DNA of 64,000 nt from assembly GCA_947488605.1 (NCBI GenBank), contig CANKZJ010000001.1, forward strand, positions 310,001 to 374,000. The letters run 5' to 3'. This document shows positions 27,101 through 36,866 of this stretch, piece after piece. Position 1 is the stretch's first letter; the number at the start of each line of letters is the position of its first letter. The notes under the pieces were generated by a model. The model had not been told where the DNA came from. It saw nothing but the letters and a program-made list of their open reading frames with translations, and ran no database searches. Source of the DNA: an uncultured Paracoccaceae bacterium (GTDB lineage: Bacteria; Pseudomonadota; Alphaproteobacteria; Rhodobacterales; Rhodobacteraceae). The position numbers were made by a program, and so were the translations under genes.

Positions 27101-27568
27101 ATGACACAACCGGCCGTGGGCGACAAAGCCCCAGCGATCAACCTGCCGCGCGACGGTGGCGAGATGGTCACCCTCTCCGATTTTGCCGGCAAGAAAGTCG
27201 TGCTTTATTTCTACCCCAAAGACGACACGCCCGGATGCACGAAAGAAGCAATCGGATTTACCGAGAGCGTCGCTGCATTTGCGGACCTTGATTGCGTCAT
27301 CCTTGGCGTATCCAAGGACAGTGTCAAAAAGCATGACAAATTCGTGGCCAAACATGATCTCAAAATAGCGCTGCTTTCAGATGAGGATGGCGATGTATGC
27401 GAACGTTATGGCACGTGGGTCGAGAAAAGCATGTACGGCAAAACCTATATGGGCATTGAGCGCGCAACGTACTTGATCGACGAAGGCGGCAACATTGCAC
27501 AAGTTTGGCGCAAAGTGCGGGTGCCCGGTCATGTCGACGCTGTCCTTGATGCGGTGCGTGCCCTGTGA
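27101..27568 (+). CDS. bcp: Thioredoxin-dependent peroxiredoxin, Bcp/PrxQ type
   Basis: 155 residues. VGDKAPAINLPRDGGEMVTLSDFAGKKVVLYFYPKDDTPGCTKEA: peroxidatic Cys46 in the TPGCT motif with the conserved Pro/Thr environment and a later Arg. The resolving Cys usual five residues later in PrxQ is replaced by Ile51, so a distal Cys (LDCVIL or DVCERY) or a 1-Cys mechanism must serve. Reduces hydrogen and organic peroxides. GGAAGGA-like ribosome site before 27101. GTG of the next gene overlaps its stop. Confidence 0.94.
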   Translation: MTQPAVGDKAPAINLPRDGGEMVTLSDFAGKKVVLYFYPKDDTPGCTKEAIGFTESVAAFADLDCVILGVSKDSVKKHDKFVAKHDLKIALLSDEDGDVCERYGTWVEKSMYGKTYMGIERATYLIDEGGNIAQVWRKVRVPGHVDAVLDAVRAL

Positions 27569-28398
27569 CCTTGACTGATATGGCAGTCGCCGTTCTGACG
27601 ACTGCGGACGGGCGTGAAAAAACAGCGCTGTCGCGCGAACATGCCGCGACTTGGCAGGCAGCACGAGCGAACGGTGAGACGATTGCAATCGGCACCACAA
27701 AACCGCCGCTCACCCCGTCGCGCCCTGACAAGCCAGAACTGCTTAGCCCCCGTGATGTACCTCATCGCAAACCCGGCACACCTGAGGGTCAGATAGCTTT
27801 ACTGCACGCCGTCGCGCATATCGAGCTGAACGCTGTCGACCTGCATTGGGATATCATTGCGCGGTTTTCTGATACGAAATTACCGCTCGGCTACTATGAT
27901 GATTGGGTTAAAGCAGCTGACGAAGAATCTAAACATTTCAATCTAATGTGCGACTGTCTTGAAGTGATGGGCAGCCATTATGGCGCGTTACCCGCCCACG
28001 CAGGCATGTGGCGGGCGGCGCAGGACACCGCCGATGATTTGATGGGTCGCCTCGCCGTCGTGCCAATGGTGCTGGAGGCACGCGGACTCGATGTCACGCC
28101 GGGTATGATCAAGATTTTCAAGCAAGCGAAACTCACGCAAGCCGTTGACGCACTAGAGATCATCTATTCCGAAGAGGTCCACCACGTGGCTTACGGTTCA
28201 AAGTGGTTTCATTTTCTATGCGGTCGGCACGACCTCGACCCCACAGGTGTGTTCCACGATCTTGTCCGCAAATACTTCCACGGTCCCCTCAAACCGCCCT
28301 TCAACGAAGAGAAACGGGCCGAGGCGGGTATCCCACCAGATTTTTACTGGCCTTTGGCCGGAACGACACAAGCGGCCCGAGGGTCACCTTCAAAATAG
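27565..28398 (+). CDS. DUF455 family ferritin-like protein
   Basis: 277 residues, GTG start overlapping the bcp stop (GTGA). The core HAVAHIELNAVDLHWDIIARF, ADEESKHFNLMCDCLEVMGSHYG and YSEEVHHVAYGSKWFHFLCG supplies Glu and His pairs (ExxH-like) spaced as in di-iron four-helix bundles; C-terminal GPLKPPFNEEKRAEAGIPPDFYWPL is the usual DUF455 ending. Related to MiaE-type ferritin-like proteins by fold; the reaction is unknown. Coupling to a peroxiredoxin suggests an oxygen or peroxide-linked role, which is inference. Confidence 0.85.
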   Translation: MTLTDMAVAVLTTADGREKTALSREHAATWQAARANGETIAIGTTKPPLTPSRPDKPELLSPRDVPHRKPGTPEGQIALLHAVAHIELNAVDLHWDIIARFSDTKLPLGYYDDWVKAADEESKHFNLMCDCLEVMGSHYGALPAHAGMWRAAQDTADDLMGRLAVVPMVLEARGLDVTPGMIKIFKQAKLTQAVDALEIIYSEEVHHVAYGSKWFHFLCGRHDLDPTGVFHDLVRKYFHGPLKPPFNEEKRAEAGIPPDFYWPLAGTTQAARGSPSK

Positions 28399-28547
28399 GC
28401 GCTTCCCCGCGCAGACACCAATAAACGCGGGTATCTTGCATGTTAATCGTGCAAAATTCTTGCAGCCAAGCGTTGGTGCAATTAAACGATAGCAGAACGA
28501 AACCGGGTGGGCACCGGTGGCGTAAACGGGACAGGACGGGCATTCAC

Positions 28548-29855
28548 GTGAAATCACGACTTGCAAAGCGCATACACAGCGTCTTGGAACGCTTCTTTCC
28601 GGAGCGTCGCCTTTTCTTGCGATCCGATACAGAAACCCGATTTATCCGCTTAAAACCTGAAACACAGCTTGTCGCGTGGACTGGTAGCATCATTGTCGTC
28701 GCTTGGACGATTATCGCCACGGCCATTTTGTTGATGGACAGTATTGGCGCAGGCAACTTTCGCGCGCAGGCGCAACGCGATCAGCTGACCTACGAGCAAC
28801 GCCTCAATGCGATATCGACCGAACGCGATGCCCGCGCGATGGAAGCTTTGGCCGCGCAAGAACGCTTCAACTCAGCGCTTCAACAAATTTCAATTATGCA
28901 GACCGAACTGCTTGCGACCGAAGAAAAGCGGCGCGAGCTCGAGACCGGCATGGAAGTCGTCCAAGCCACATTGCGCAACACGATGCGCGACCGCGAAAGT
29001 GCGCGGCAACAAGTGGCGGCCCTCTCCGCTGACGACGGCGAGCAAAGCGCTGCGTCCATCAGCGATGATGCGGCAGGTACGGTCGGCCTCTTGGCGTCAG
29101 CCCTTGCCGATACGGCGTCAGAGCGTGACCAAATCGCTGCAGATGCCGAGTTTGCAATCAACCAAGCGCAAGACATGCAGCTGGAACTGCGGCTTCTGCA
29201 GGAACGTAACGACCAGATTTTCCGTCAGTTGGAAGAGGCGATGCTTGTCTCTGTTGAACCACTGGACGAAATGTTCCGTGCCGCAGGAATGAACCCTGAC
29301 ACCTTGATCGATCAGGTGCGTCGCGGATATTCCGGCACTGGTGGTCCATTGACCCCTATCCAATTTTCCACACGCGGCGGTGACCCCGACCCGGATGCAT
29401 TGCGCGCAAATAGCATCCTGACCGCGATGGACCGGATCAACCTTTATAGAATCGCCGCCGAAAAAGCGCCGTTCTCGATCCCGGTCAAATCGAACTTCCG
29501 TTATACCTCTGGCTTTGGACCACGCTGGGGACGTTTACATGCAGGTACTGATTTTGCCGGTCCAATCGGCACACCAATTTATTCAACCGCTGACGGTGTT
29601 GTGACACACGCCGGCTGGTCGTCAGGCTATGGTCGTTTGATTAAGATACGACACGACTTTGGTATTGAGACGCGCTACGCGCATCTTAACGCTATGGATG
29701 TTCGTGTAGGCCAAAGGGTCTCGCGCGGCGAACGAATTGGTGCTATGGGGAATTCTGGTCGTTCAACCGGACCCCACCTTCACTACGAGGTCCGTGTAAA
29801 CGGCAACCCCGTCAATCCCATGACTTATATAAGAGCTGGACAAGATGTTTTCTAA
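28548..29855 (+). CDS. M23 (LytM) family peptidoglycan peptidase with coiled coil
   Basis: About 435 residues if started at the GTG at 28548 (an ATG at 28440 would add 36 residues). One membrane helix (VAWTGSIIVVAWTIIATAILL), a periplasmic coiled coil of some 200 residues (LNAISTERDARAMEALAAQ, LLATEEKRRELETG), and a C-terminal LytM domain with zinc motifs RLHAGTDFAG (HxxxD) and GPHLHYEV (HxH). Both zinc motifs are intact, so it should be an active endopeptidase. Its last 11 bases overlap a bactofilin gene. Such pairs are known to couple a cytoskeletal scaffold to local wall cutting (for example BacA with an M23 enzyme). Confidence 0.9.
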   Translation: MKSRLAKRIHSVLERFFPERRLFLRSDTETRFIRLKPETQLVAWTGSIIVVAWTIIATAILLMDSIGAGNFRAQAQRDQLTYEQRLNAISTERDARAMEALAAQERFNSALQQISIMQTELLATEEKRRELETGMEVVQATLRNTMRDRESARQQVAALSADDGEQSAASISDDAAGTVGLLASALADTASERDQIAADAEFAINQAQDMQLELRLLQERNDQIFRQLEEAMLVSVEPLDEMFRAAGMNPDTLIDQVRRGYSGTGGPLTPIQFSTRGGDPDPDALRANSILTAMDRINLYRIAAEKAPFSIPVKSNFRYTSGFGPRWGRLHAGTDFAGPIGTPIYSTADGVVTHAGWSSGYGRLIKIRHDFGIETRYAHLNAMDVRVGQRVSRGERIGAMGNSGRSTGPHLHYEVRVNGNPVNPMTYIRAGQDVF

Positions 29856-30339
29856 ATCCAAAATCAATGAGCCCGGACCAAAAGGGTCCGACACCGACAC
29901 GCAAAAAGGCGCTGACGCTGCTAAGGCAGGAGGTTCTGATTTCAAACCATCTACCCCAAAAGCAAAGCCCGCGCCATCAATGCTGTCCTCTGATCTGTTG
30001 ATCACGGGCAACCTCAAAACCAGCGGCGACATCCAAGTTGAAGGTCAGGTCGAAGGCGACATTCGCGCGCATTTGCTGACAGTCGGCGAAGGTGCGACCG
30101 TCAAAGGCGAAGTCGTTGCAGATGATGTGGTCGTCAATGGCCGTATCGTTGGCCGTGTGCGCGGCCTTAAAGTGCGCCTGACATCAACTGCACGTGTCGA
30201 GGGTGATATCATCCACAAGACAATCGCAATTGAAAGCGGTGCACATTTTGAAGGTTCCGTGCAGCGTCAGGACGACCCGCTGGCAACTGGCTCCAAGAAG
30301 ATGCCAACGGCTGCTGCTGCGACCGACCCAAAGGCGTAA
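29845..30339 (+). CDS. Bactofilin
   Basis: 164 residues. The central beta-helix domain (about 47-140: LITGNLKTSGDIQVEGQVEGDIRA, VKGEVVADDVVVNGRIVGRVRGLKVRLTSTARVEGDIIHKTIAIE) has the short repeating strands of bactofilins; flanks are disordered, Lys/Pro/Ala-rich. Polymerises without nucleotide into membrane-associated filaments that localise wall enzymes. The ATG lies inside the end of the M23 gene, a strong sign of a functional pair. Followed by a terminator. Confidence 0.94.
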   Translation: MFSKSKINEPGPKGSDTDTQKGADAAKAGGSDFKPSTPKAKPAPSMLSSDLLITGNLKTSGDIQVEGQVEGDIRAHLLTVGEGATVKGEVVADDVVVNGRIVGRVRGLKVRLTSTARVEGDIIHKTIAIESGAHFEGSVQRQDDPLATGSKKMPTAAAATDPKA

Positions 30340-30362
30340 ATCGCCGGTCAGATATTAGATTT

Positions 30363-30386
30363 GGGCGTCCCTTGGGGCGCCCTTTT
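30363..30386. terminator. Terminator between bactofilin and DUF2189 genes
   Basis: GGGCGTCCC TTG GGGCGCCC hairpin followed by TTTTT on the plus strand, between convergent genes. Confidence 0.82.
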
Positions 30387-30391
30387 TGCAT

Positions 30392-31165
30392 CTATTCCAA
30401 CGCACGGCGATAAAGATGCCACGTCGCATGCCCAAAGATCGGCAAGGCAATCATCAATCCCAGAAACCAAGGCAGAAGCGCCAGCAACGATGTCACCGCA
30501 ATAATCATCGCCCAAGCTAACATGACGACCATGTTTCCGCGGACGGCTTTCATGCTGGTCAACATCGCAGTTACAAAATCTACCTCGCGGTGCAGCACCA
30601 ATGGCAAGCTGACAACTGTCATCGAGAACAAAAGAAACGCAAGAACTGCGCCCACGCCCAGCTCGACCGCGATCATCGCAAGACCGTTCGGCGTCAAAAA
30701 CACCTCATAGCTTTGCATGACATTCGTCATCGTCGAAAGCCCCATAAAGAGCGCAAAAATCATATGTGCGAGAAACGTCCAAAACAGAAAATAGATGACA
30801 ATGATCGCACCCAGCCACGGCAACTGCCGGGTCCGTTCATTCCAGACGATCCCCAAAACAGCCCCCCATTTCAGAGGTTCATCCTGCTCCATCCGGCGGC
30901 TCACTTCATAAAGGCCGGCGGCCGCAAATGGCGCGATCAAAGGAAAGCCCAGCGATGTCGCAAGCGTCCAGGTCACATGGCCTGCCCCGACCCAAAGCAT
31001 CAAGAAACCACCCACGACATAGACCGCACTAAAGAACAATCCAAACTGTGGGGCACGGCGAAAGTCCTGGACGCCCGCGCGCAAACTGGCGGTGATATCT
31101 GACATCGACAGGTCACGTACGACCAGCTTCTCGGATCCACCGCTCAGTGTCTCGTTCGTTGTCAT
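30392..31165 (-). CDS. DUF2189 integral membrane protein
   Basis: 257 residues with about six hydrophobic segments. The opening IRDL-like sequence (VRDLSMSDITASLRAGVQDFRRAPQFGLFFSAVYVVGGFLML) and FPLIAPFAAAGLYEVSRR match DUF2189, an inner-membrane family sometimes linked with cytochrome oxidase genes. No catalytic residues seen; role unknown. Reads away from prfB with a separate promoter region. Confidence 0.85.
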   Translation of the reverse strand: MTTNETLSGGSEKLVVRDLSMSDITASLRAGVQDFRRAPQFGLFFSAVYVVGGFLMLWVGAGHVTWTLATSLGFPLIAPFAAAGLYEVSRRMEQDEPLKWGAVLGIVWNERTRQLPWLGAIIVIYFLFWTFLAHMIFALFMGLSTMTNVMQSYEVFLTPNGLAMIAVELGVGAVLAFLLFSMTVVSLPLVLHREVDFVTAMLTSMKAVRGNMVVMLAWAMIIAVTSLLALLPWFLGLMIALPIFGHATWHLYRRALE

Positions 31166-31224
31166 GTCAGCCTCCCTCGCTTCATCTATCTTCGCCTCAG
31201 GGTGCGGGCATTGGCAAGAGGCTG

Positions 31225-32349
31225 CTACTCCGCGTTGGCATCGCCCCGGCTTTTGCCGGACATGTCCATCGCAAGAGTTGCGGCCATGAAACCATCAAGA
31301 TCGCCGTCTAAGACGCCTTTGGTATCGGATGTCTCGAAACTGGTGCGCAGGTCTTTGACCATCTGATAGGGCTGCAGGACGTATGACCGGATTTGGTTGC
31401 CCCACCCCGCATCACCGGCATTTTCGTGCGCCTCATTCACCAGGGTCGAGCGTTTATCCAGTTCCATCTGATACAAACGCGATTTCAGCGCTTTCATTGC
31501 GATATCGCGGTTCTGGTGCTGTGATTTTTCCGAACTTGTCACAACGATCCCCGTTGGATGGTGTGTGATCCGTACCGCGGAATCTGTTGTGTTTACGTGC
31601 TGACCACCGGCACCTGAGGACCTGTAGGTATCGAGGCGAATATCGGAGGGGTTCACTTCAATCTCGATGTTGTCATCAACGACTGGATAGACCTTGACGG
31701 ACGTAAATGATGTATGCCGCTTGGCGGCACTATCGAATGGCGAAATACGCACCAACCGGTGCACGCCACTTTCCGACTTTAACCAACCATACGCATTATG
31801 ACCGCTGATCTTGTAAGACGCTGATTTGATCCCGGCCTCGTCACCAGATTGCTCTGACTGCAGCTCGACTTTGTAGCCCTTCTTTTCGGCCCAACGCACA
31901 TACATCCGCGCCAGCATATTGGCCCAATCACAGCTTTCTGTACCGCCCGCCCCTGCGTTGATCTCCAAGAACGTGTCATTGGCATCGGCTTCACCATCCA
32001 ACAAAGCTTCCAGCTCTTTGGCTGCCGCCTTTGTAGCCAATGCGGTCAGTGCTGCCTCAGCCTCGGCGACGACTTCGGCGTCGTCTTCCATCTCACCAAG
32101 TTCAATAAGTTCGATATTGTCGTTAAGATCTTGCTGGATGCTATCGTAGTTACCCATCGCATCGACCAGTAGCTGCCGGTCACGCATAAGCTTTTGTGCG
32201 GCCTCTGGGTCATCCCAAAGCGTCGGATCTTCGACGCGCGCGTTGAATTCTTCCAGCCGGTGGGATGCCGTTTCCTTGTCCATCCGTTGCGCCAGCAAGC
32301 TAAGCGATTTTTCAATCGCCTCCACAGTATTTTGCATTTCCGCGCGCAT
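31225..32349 (-). CDS. prfB: Peptide chain release factor 2
   Basis: 374 residues. Stop-codon tripeptide SPF (203-205) marks RF2 (UAA and UGA), and GGQ at 248-250 hydrolyses peptidyl-tRNA. The reading frame is continuous from an ATG at 32349, so the programmed +1 frameshift used by many bacteria for prfB autoregulation is absent, as usual in alphaproteobacteria. Sits downstream of mrcA in the same direction, an order typical of the group. Confidence 0.97.
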   Translation of the reverse strand: MRAEMQNTVEAIEKSLSLLAQRMDKETASHRLEEFNARVEDPTLWDDPEAAQKLMRDRQLLVDAMGNYDSIQQDLNDNIELIELGEMEDDAEVVAEAEAALTALATKAAAKELEALLDGEADANDTFLEINAGAGGTESCDWANMLARMYVRWAEKKGYKVELQSEQSGDEAGIKSASYKISGHNAYGWLKSESGVHRLVRISPFDSAAKRHTSFTSVKVYPVVDDNIEIEVNPSDIRLDTYRSSGAGGQHVNTTDSAVRITHHPTGIVVTSSEKSQHQNRDIAMKALKSRLYQMELDKRSTLVNEAHENAGDAGWGNQIRSYVLQPYQMVKDLRTSFETSDTKGVLDGDLDGFMAATLAMDMSGKSRGDANAE

Positions 32350-32427
32350 GGGGCACCTGTCTTATGGTCATTTAATTGAATTGTTGTCTGGTCTTACAGC
32401 GCGCTCAGCCCCGCGACAAGCGAATGG

Positions 32428-34944
32428 TCAGTAAAGACCACCCGACGACAATGTCCCGAATGTTGCCTTATCACCCACGGTGGCTGTTTCACCTGTGGAT
32501 GTCGTCACCTGACGCTGCACGTTTTGCACGTCATCAAACAACGGCAAATCCGCCGCCATCGCAAAACCACCGTCAAACATGATGCCGAACAAAGGCTCTT
32601 CGCCCGGACGGAAGCATTCACTAACGACGTTGTCACCCGTGGCATCATTGGGCAAACGCCCACCGCTAAAGCGGTCAATATTGATAAACTGGCAGTCACG
32701 CGGCACGCGGAATTGACCGGAACCATATTTCTCAATCGCCTCGGACATGAAACGGTTGAACACCGGACCACACATCCCACCACCAGAGGCCCCACGGCCC
32801 AAGCTGCGCGGTGTGTCATAACCAATATAGCAACCGGCAACGATGTTAGACGAGAAACCAACAAACCAAACGTCTTTGGCGTCATTGGTTGTGCCTGTCT
32901 TACCTGCGATCGGCACAGGCAGGTTCACGGTGCCGCTGGCCGTACCGCGGTCCACAACACCCTTCATCATCGACGTCAGCTGATACGCAGTGATCTCATT
33001 CATGACGCGGTCACGGTTGGTGATAATGCGCGGCGCACTCCCCTCGGGCAGACGCGTTTGCGCACAATCGACGCACGTGCGCTGATCATGGCGATAGACC
33101 GTATGTCCGTAGCGGTCTTGTACGCGGTCAACCAATGTGGGCTCAACCCGCTCGCCGCCGTTGGCGAACATTGCATAGGCCGCGACCATCTTGAACAACG
33201 TCGTCTCATCCGACCCGAGCGAGGCCGCAAGCACGCGGTTCATGTCCTCATACACGCCAAAACGCTCGGCATAGCGACCGACCGTATCAATGCTGATCTC
33301 TTGTGCCAGACGGATAGTCATCAGGTTCCGTGACCGCTCGATACCAGTGCGCATCGGTGTCGGGCCATAAAACTGGTTCGACGCATTGCGCGGACGCCAT
33401 GTGCCCTGCGGCGTATTGATCGTAATCGGGGCATCCACGATGATCGTCGCAGGGGAATACCCACTATCCAGCGCTGCGGCATAAACAAACGGCTTGAATG
33501 ATGACCCGGGTTGGCGCTGCGCCTGTGTGGCACGGTTAAAGACCGAATGCTGATAACTAAAGCCACCCTGCATCGCGATCACGCGGCCTGTGTTGACGTC
33601 CATCGCCATAAAGCCGCCCTGCGCTTCGGGCACTTGTCGCAAAGACCAGTTTTGGAAATTGCCGTCACCGTCGACCGCACGGCGCACAAGGACAACATCG
33701 CCGGGTGTGAAGTTATCAAAGAAATCGCCCACCAACCAACGGATATCTGCGCGCGGAATGGTAAATGGTTCCGCCTCGGTCTCAACCACATCCTCAACGC
33801 CGATAGTCAGCGTGTTCTCGGCCACATCGCGGATCACAGCAGGATACCATTTGCCATTCAAATCAATATCACGCGGCACATTTGACGCGGCCAAAGCAGC
33901 ACGCCAAGTGGTTTCATCGGCCAAAGCGTCTTCCGGGATCGTCTCACCCGTACCGCGCCAGACACCGGCCTCGCGGTCGTAGTCTTCAAGGGCTTTTTGC
34001 AGCGAATGCCGCGCCGTGATCTGCAATTCGGGATCAACGGTCGCGCGAATGGAAAGACCACCCGAGAAGAATTCTTCCTCGCCAAAGTTCTGGCTGAGCT
34101 GGCGGCGAATTTCATCGGTGAAATAATCACGGTCCGGCAGTGCGGTGCGGAAGTCCTCAAAATCACCGCCTTGGACGGACAACAACGGCGCGTTGCGCTC
34201 TTGGTCGTATGTGACCTGATCAATGTAGCCGTTCTCAAACATCTCGCGCAGGGTGTTGTTGCGCCAGAAAACCGCCGCATCACGGTCGCGCACAGGGTGG
34301 CGGTTGCTGGGTGACTTGGGCAACGACGCAAGATATGCAGCTTCGCCCGGTGTGAGATCCGTCAGTGGCTTGTTGAAATAAGTCAGCGCTGCAGCGGTCA
34401 CACCAAAACTGTTCTGGCCTAGAAAAATCTCGTTGAGGTACAGCTCAAGAATACGTTCCTTGGGCATCGCCCCTTCGATCCGCACGGCCAGAATAATCTC
34501 TTTGATCTTACGCTCGACCGATCGTGACCCATCGAGCAAGAAGTTCTTCATCACCTGCTGGGTAATCGTCGACGCACCGCGCACGTTTTCGCCGCGCGAT
34601 TCCACGGCATCCACAAAGGCCGACACCATGCCGACAGCATCATAGCCTGCGTGTTCGTAGAAATTCTTGTCCTCGGCGGAGATAAACGCCTGCTTGACGA
34701 TATCGGGGATTTCCTCGGCCGGCGTGAACAGACGCCGTTCTACCGCGAACTCGTCAATGATCTGGCCTTCGCCCGAATAAATCCGGCTGATTGTCTTGGG
34801 CGTGTATTGCGACAGGGTTTCGTAACTGGGCAGATCGCGGCCATACATATAGAGCACGCCGCCAATACCGATGGCGGCCATGACCGCGCCGAGTGTCAGC
34901 AGCGTAAAAATACCGCCAAAGAAGGAAAGAATAAAACGCAACAC
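32428..34944 (-). CDS. mrcA: Penicillin-binding protein 1A (bifunctional)
   Basis: 838 residues. N-terminal membrane anchor (3-33), glycosyltransferase 51 domain with AFISAEDKNFYEHAGYD, RGASTITQQVMKNFLL and LELYLNEIFLGQNSFGV, an OB-like insert, and a transpeptidase domain with nucleophile Ser in PGSSFKPFVYA, the second motif in RSRNLM, and KTGTTNDAKDVWFVG. Polymerises and cross-links peptidoglycan in the periplasm. Forms a minus-strand run with the amidase (interrupted by a methyltransferase gene on the other strand) and prfB. Confidence 0.97.
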   Translation of the reverse strand: MLRFILSFFGGIFTLLTLGAVMAAIGIGGVLYMYGRDLPSYETLSQYTPKTISRIYSGEGQIIDEFAVERRLFTPAEEIPDIVKQAFISAEDKNFYEHAGYDAVGMVSAFVDAVESRGENVRGASTITQQVMKNFLLDGSRSVERKIKEIILAVRIEGAMPKERILELYLNEIFLGQNSFGVTAAALTYFNKPLTDLTPGEAAYLASLPKSPSNRHPVRDRDAAVFWRNNTLREMFENGYIDQVTYDQERNAPLLSVQGGDFEDFRTALPDRDYFTDEIRRQLSQNFGEEEFFSGGLSIRATVDPELQITARHSLQKALEDYDREAGVWRGTGETIPEDALADETTWRAALAASNVPRDIDLNGKWYPAVIRDVAENTLTIGVEDVVETEAEPFTIPRADIRWLVGDFFDNFTPGDVVLVRRAVDGDGNFQNWSLRQVPEAQGGFMAMDVNTGRVIAMQGGFSYQHSVFNRATQAQRQPGSSFKPFVYAAALDSGYSPATIIVDAPITINTPQGTWRPRNASNQFYGPTPMRTGIERSRNLMTIRLAQEISIDTVGRYAERFGVYEDMNRVLAASLGSDETTLFKMVAAYAMFANGGERVEPTLVDRVQDRYGHTVYRHDQRTCVDCAQTRLPEGSAPRIITNRDRVMNEITAYQLTSMMKGVVDRGTASGTVNLPVPIAGKTGTTNDAKDVWFVGFSSNIVAGCYIGYDTPRSLGRGASGGGMCGPVFNRFMSEAIEKYGSGQFRVPRDCQFINIDRFSGGRLPNDATGDNVVSECFRPGEEPLFGIMFDGGFAMAADLPLFDDVQNVQRQVTTSTGETATVGDKATFGTLSSGGLY

Positions 34945-35089
34945 TTCGTGGACCCAACCCTATTTGTTGGATCATCTTATACCTGCCAGTGCCGCCATCG
35001 TCAAAAGGCCAAATCGACCATTGGGCCAGAACGCGCCGTCAATCCGTTCACTTTTCAACGAGCCATTGTGCAGCTTGTGCGCAGGTGGC

Positions 35090-35710
35090 ATGCCCCACGA
35101 CATGAAACCAGAAGATGTCATAGCAACTTATCAGCGCGTCGGTCCAATCTGGGCCCGACAAAGGCGCCGTGATCTGTTTGAAAAAGCTTGGTTGGACAAG
35201 TGGCTGACAACTGCGCCGCGCAGCCAGAGTCAGATCAGGGTCCTTGATTTGGGCTGCGGCTCAGGGCTGCCGATCGGGCGGTACCTGGCAGAGCGCAATA
35301 CGGAGATTGTTGGGGTCGACGCGGCACCGACGATGACGACGCTTTACGCGCAAAATGTCCCTTCAGCCGAAACAGTGACAACCGATATGCGCGGTCTCAA
35401 TCTAGAGCGTCAGTTCGACGCAGTTCTTGCATGGGACAGCTTCTTTCATTTGACAGCAGACGATCAACGGGTGATGTTCGGCACGTTCGCAGCACATGCA
35501 GCGCCGCTGGCTACATTAATGTTCACGTCAGGGCACATTGCAGGCGAGGCCATTGGACAAGTCGCAGATGCAGCGATTTACCACGCATCGCTTGCGCAGG
35601 ATGAATACCGCGCGCTGCTCGACGCTGCTGGATTTCGCGTGTTGCACTACAAACCCGAAGATCCTGACTGCGCAAACCACACAATCTGGCTCGCGCAATT
35701 TCGACCTTAA
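35090..35710 (+). CDS. Class I SAM-dependent methyltransferase
   Basis: About 206 residues from the ATG at 35090 (MPHDMKPED); a second ATG at 35102 is equally possible. SAM motif I VLDLGCGSGLPIGRYLAE (near 52), acidic end of strand 2 in VGVDAAPTM, motif II-like FDAVLAWDSFFHL. Small-molecule type; acceptor unknown. It is the only plus-strand gene between mrcA and the amidase, and ends 1 bp short of the amidase stop. Homologues elsewhere in the group often lack a gene here, so it may be an insertion. Confidence 0.82.
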   Translation: MPHDMKPEDVIATYQRVGPIWARQRRRDLFEKAWLDKWLTTAPRSQSQIRVLDLGCGSGLPIGRYLAERNTEIVGVDAAPTMTTLYAQNVPSAETVTTDMRGLNLERQFDAVLAWDSFFHLTADDQRVMFGTFAAHAAPLATLMFTSGHIAGEAIGQVADAAIYHASLAQDEYRALLDAAGFRVLHYKPEDPDCANHTIWLAQFRP

Positions 35711-35711
35711 C

Positions 35712-36866
35712 CTACCGCGCCATGAGCGCGACAGTGTCCCTCACAGCGCGTGCGATCTTTGCGCGGCCTTCCGGGGAAGCCAAAACAGCCCGATCCTCGG
35801 CATTTGACAAAAAGCCTGCCTCGATCAACACACTGGGAAAACCAGCCGCCGTCAGTACCGCAAACTGCCCTTCGCGGCGCGGGCGGACGTTCAAACCCAC
35901 ACCCTGCATGCGCATTGATGCCACCAGAGCATCGGCAAACCTGCGCCCTGCGGGGCCGGTTTCGGCCCGTGCCAAATCCATCAACGCCTTGGCCACCCGG
36001 TCTTCTGCGGTATTCAAATCGACACCCGCCAATAGATCACCGCGCTCATGCCGTTCCACGCTGCGTTGCGCCGCTTGCATGCCACCGTCCTCGGATAGCG
36101 TGTAAACCGATGCACCGCGTGCCTCGTCTTCCTCCAACGCGTCGGCGTGAAGCGAGATAAACAGATCAGCTCCAACCTGCCGCGCCAGGGTCAAACGTGC
36201 TGACAGTGGAACAAACACATCCGCGTTGCGCGTCAACACGGCCTCAACCCCATCCAGCGCGTCGAGCATAACCGCAAGTTCTGCCGCCATGATTAGCATA
36301 AGATCAGATTCCTTGATCCCGCCTTGATTTGCACCGGGGTCGATGCCGCCGTGGCCGGGGTCAATCACCACGACAAAGTCCTCGCCTTCGGCCAGTGCCG
36401 CTGCAACCTGAGGGTCAAAATTCGTGACGACCTCCCAGCCCGGATCAGGCGGCGCGCCTGCATTCTCGCTGAATTCTTCGTCGCTGGCCGTCGCAAGGAC
36501 AATACGCAGATCAGCACCGTCAGCCACCTTGACCATCGCAGCCTCGGTGATGACCAAGCTTTCGGTCAGATCAACCACCATCCGCGACCATCCTGGACGC
36601 AGCGGACCCATACGAACGGCCGCGGCGCGATCGCCCGAAAGGATGTCATCAGGTGCAAGATCACCAAAGTCGACGTCCTGCAAATCAATAACCAAACGGC
36701 GTGGCGCATCGAGGGTGAACGCGCGGTAAGGCGTGATCTGGTCCAGACCCATCTCTACCTCAAGCGTCCACCACCCGTCCTTGACAGCAGTCCTATCAGG
36801 CGCGACTGACACCTGCGCCGTTGCGGCAGATGCAGCAAAAATCAAAGCACAGAACCAACGGATCAT
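35712..36866 (-). CDS. N-acetylmuramoyl-L-alanine amidase, AmiC type
   Basis: 384 residues. Signal peptide MIRWFCALIFAASAATAQ, an AMIN domain (about 30-130: RRLVIDLQDVDFG, WSRMVVDLTES) for septal wall targeting, and an Amidase_3 domain (165-380) with zinc ligands in VVIDPGHGGIDPGA, Glu in GIKESDLML, His in FISLHADAL and Glu in PSVLIEAGFLSN. Splits the amide between MurNAc and the stem peptide during daughter-cell separation. The ATG overlaps the stop of the aminotransferase gene by 4 bp. Confidence 0.95.
   Translation of the reverse strand: MIRWFCALIFAASAATAQVSVAPDRTAVKDGWWTLEVEMGLDQITPYRAFTLDAPRRLVIDLQDVDFGDLAPDDILSGDRAAAVRMGPLRPGWSRMVVDLTESLVITEAAMVKVADGADLRIVLATASDEEFSENAGAPPDPGWEVVTNFDPQVAAALAEGEDFVVVIDPGHGGIDPGANQGGIKESDLMLIMAAELAVMLDALDGVEAVLTRNADVFVPLSARLTLARQVGADLFISLHADALEEDEARGASVYTLSEDGGMQAAQRSVERHERGDLLAGVDLNTAEDRVAKALMDLARAETGPAGRRFADALVASMRMQGVGLNVRPRREGQFAVLTAAGFPSVLIEAGFLSNAEDRAVLASPEGRAKIARAVRDTVALMAR

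Noticed and set aside
32280-32349. Programmed frameshift in prfB
   Set aside because: The frame is continuous from the ATG to the stop; no in-frame UGA near codon 25.
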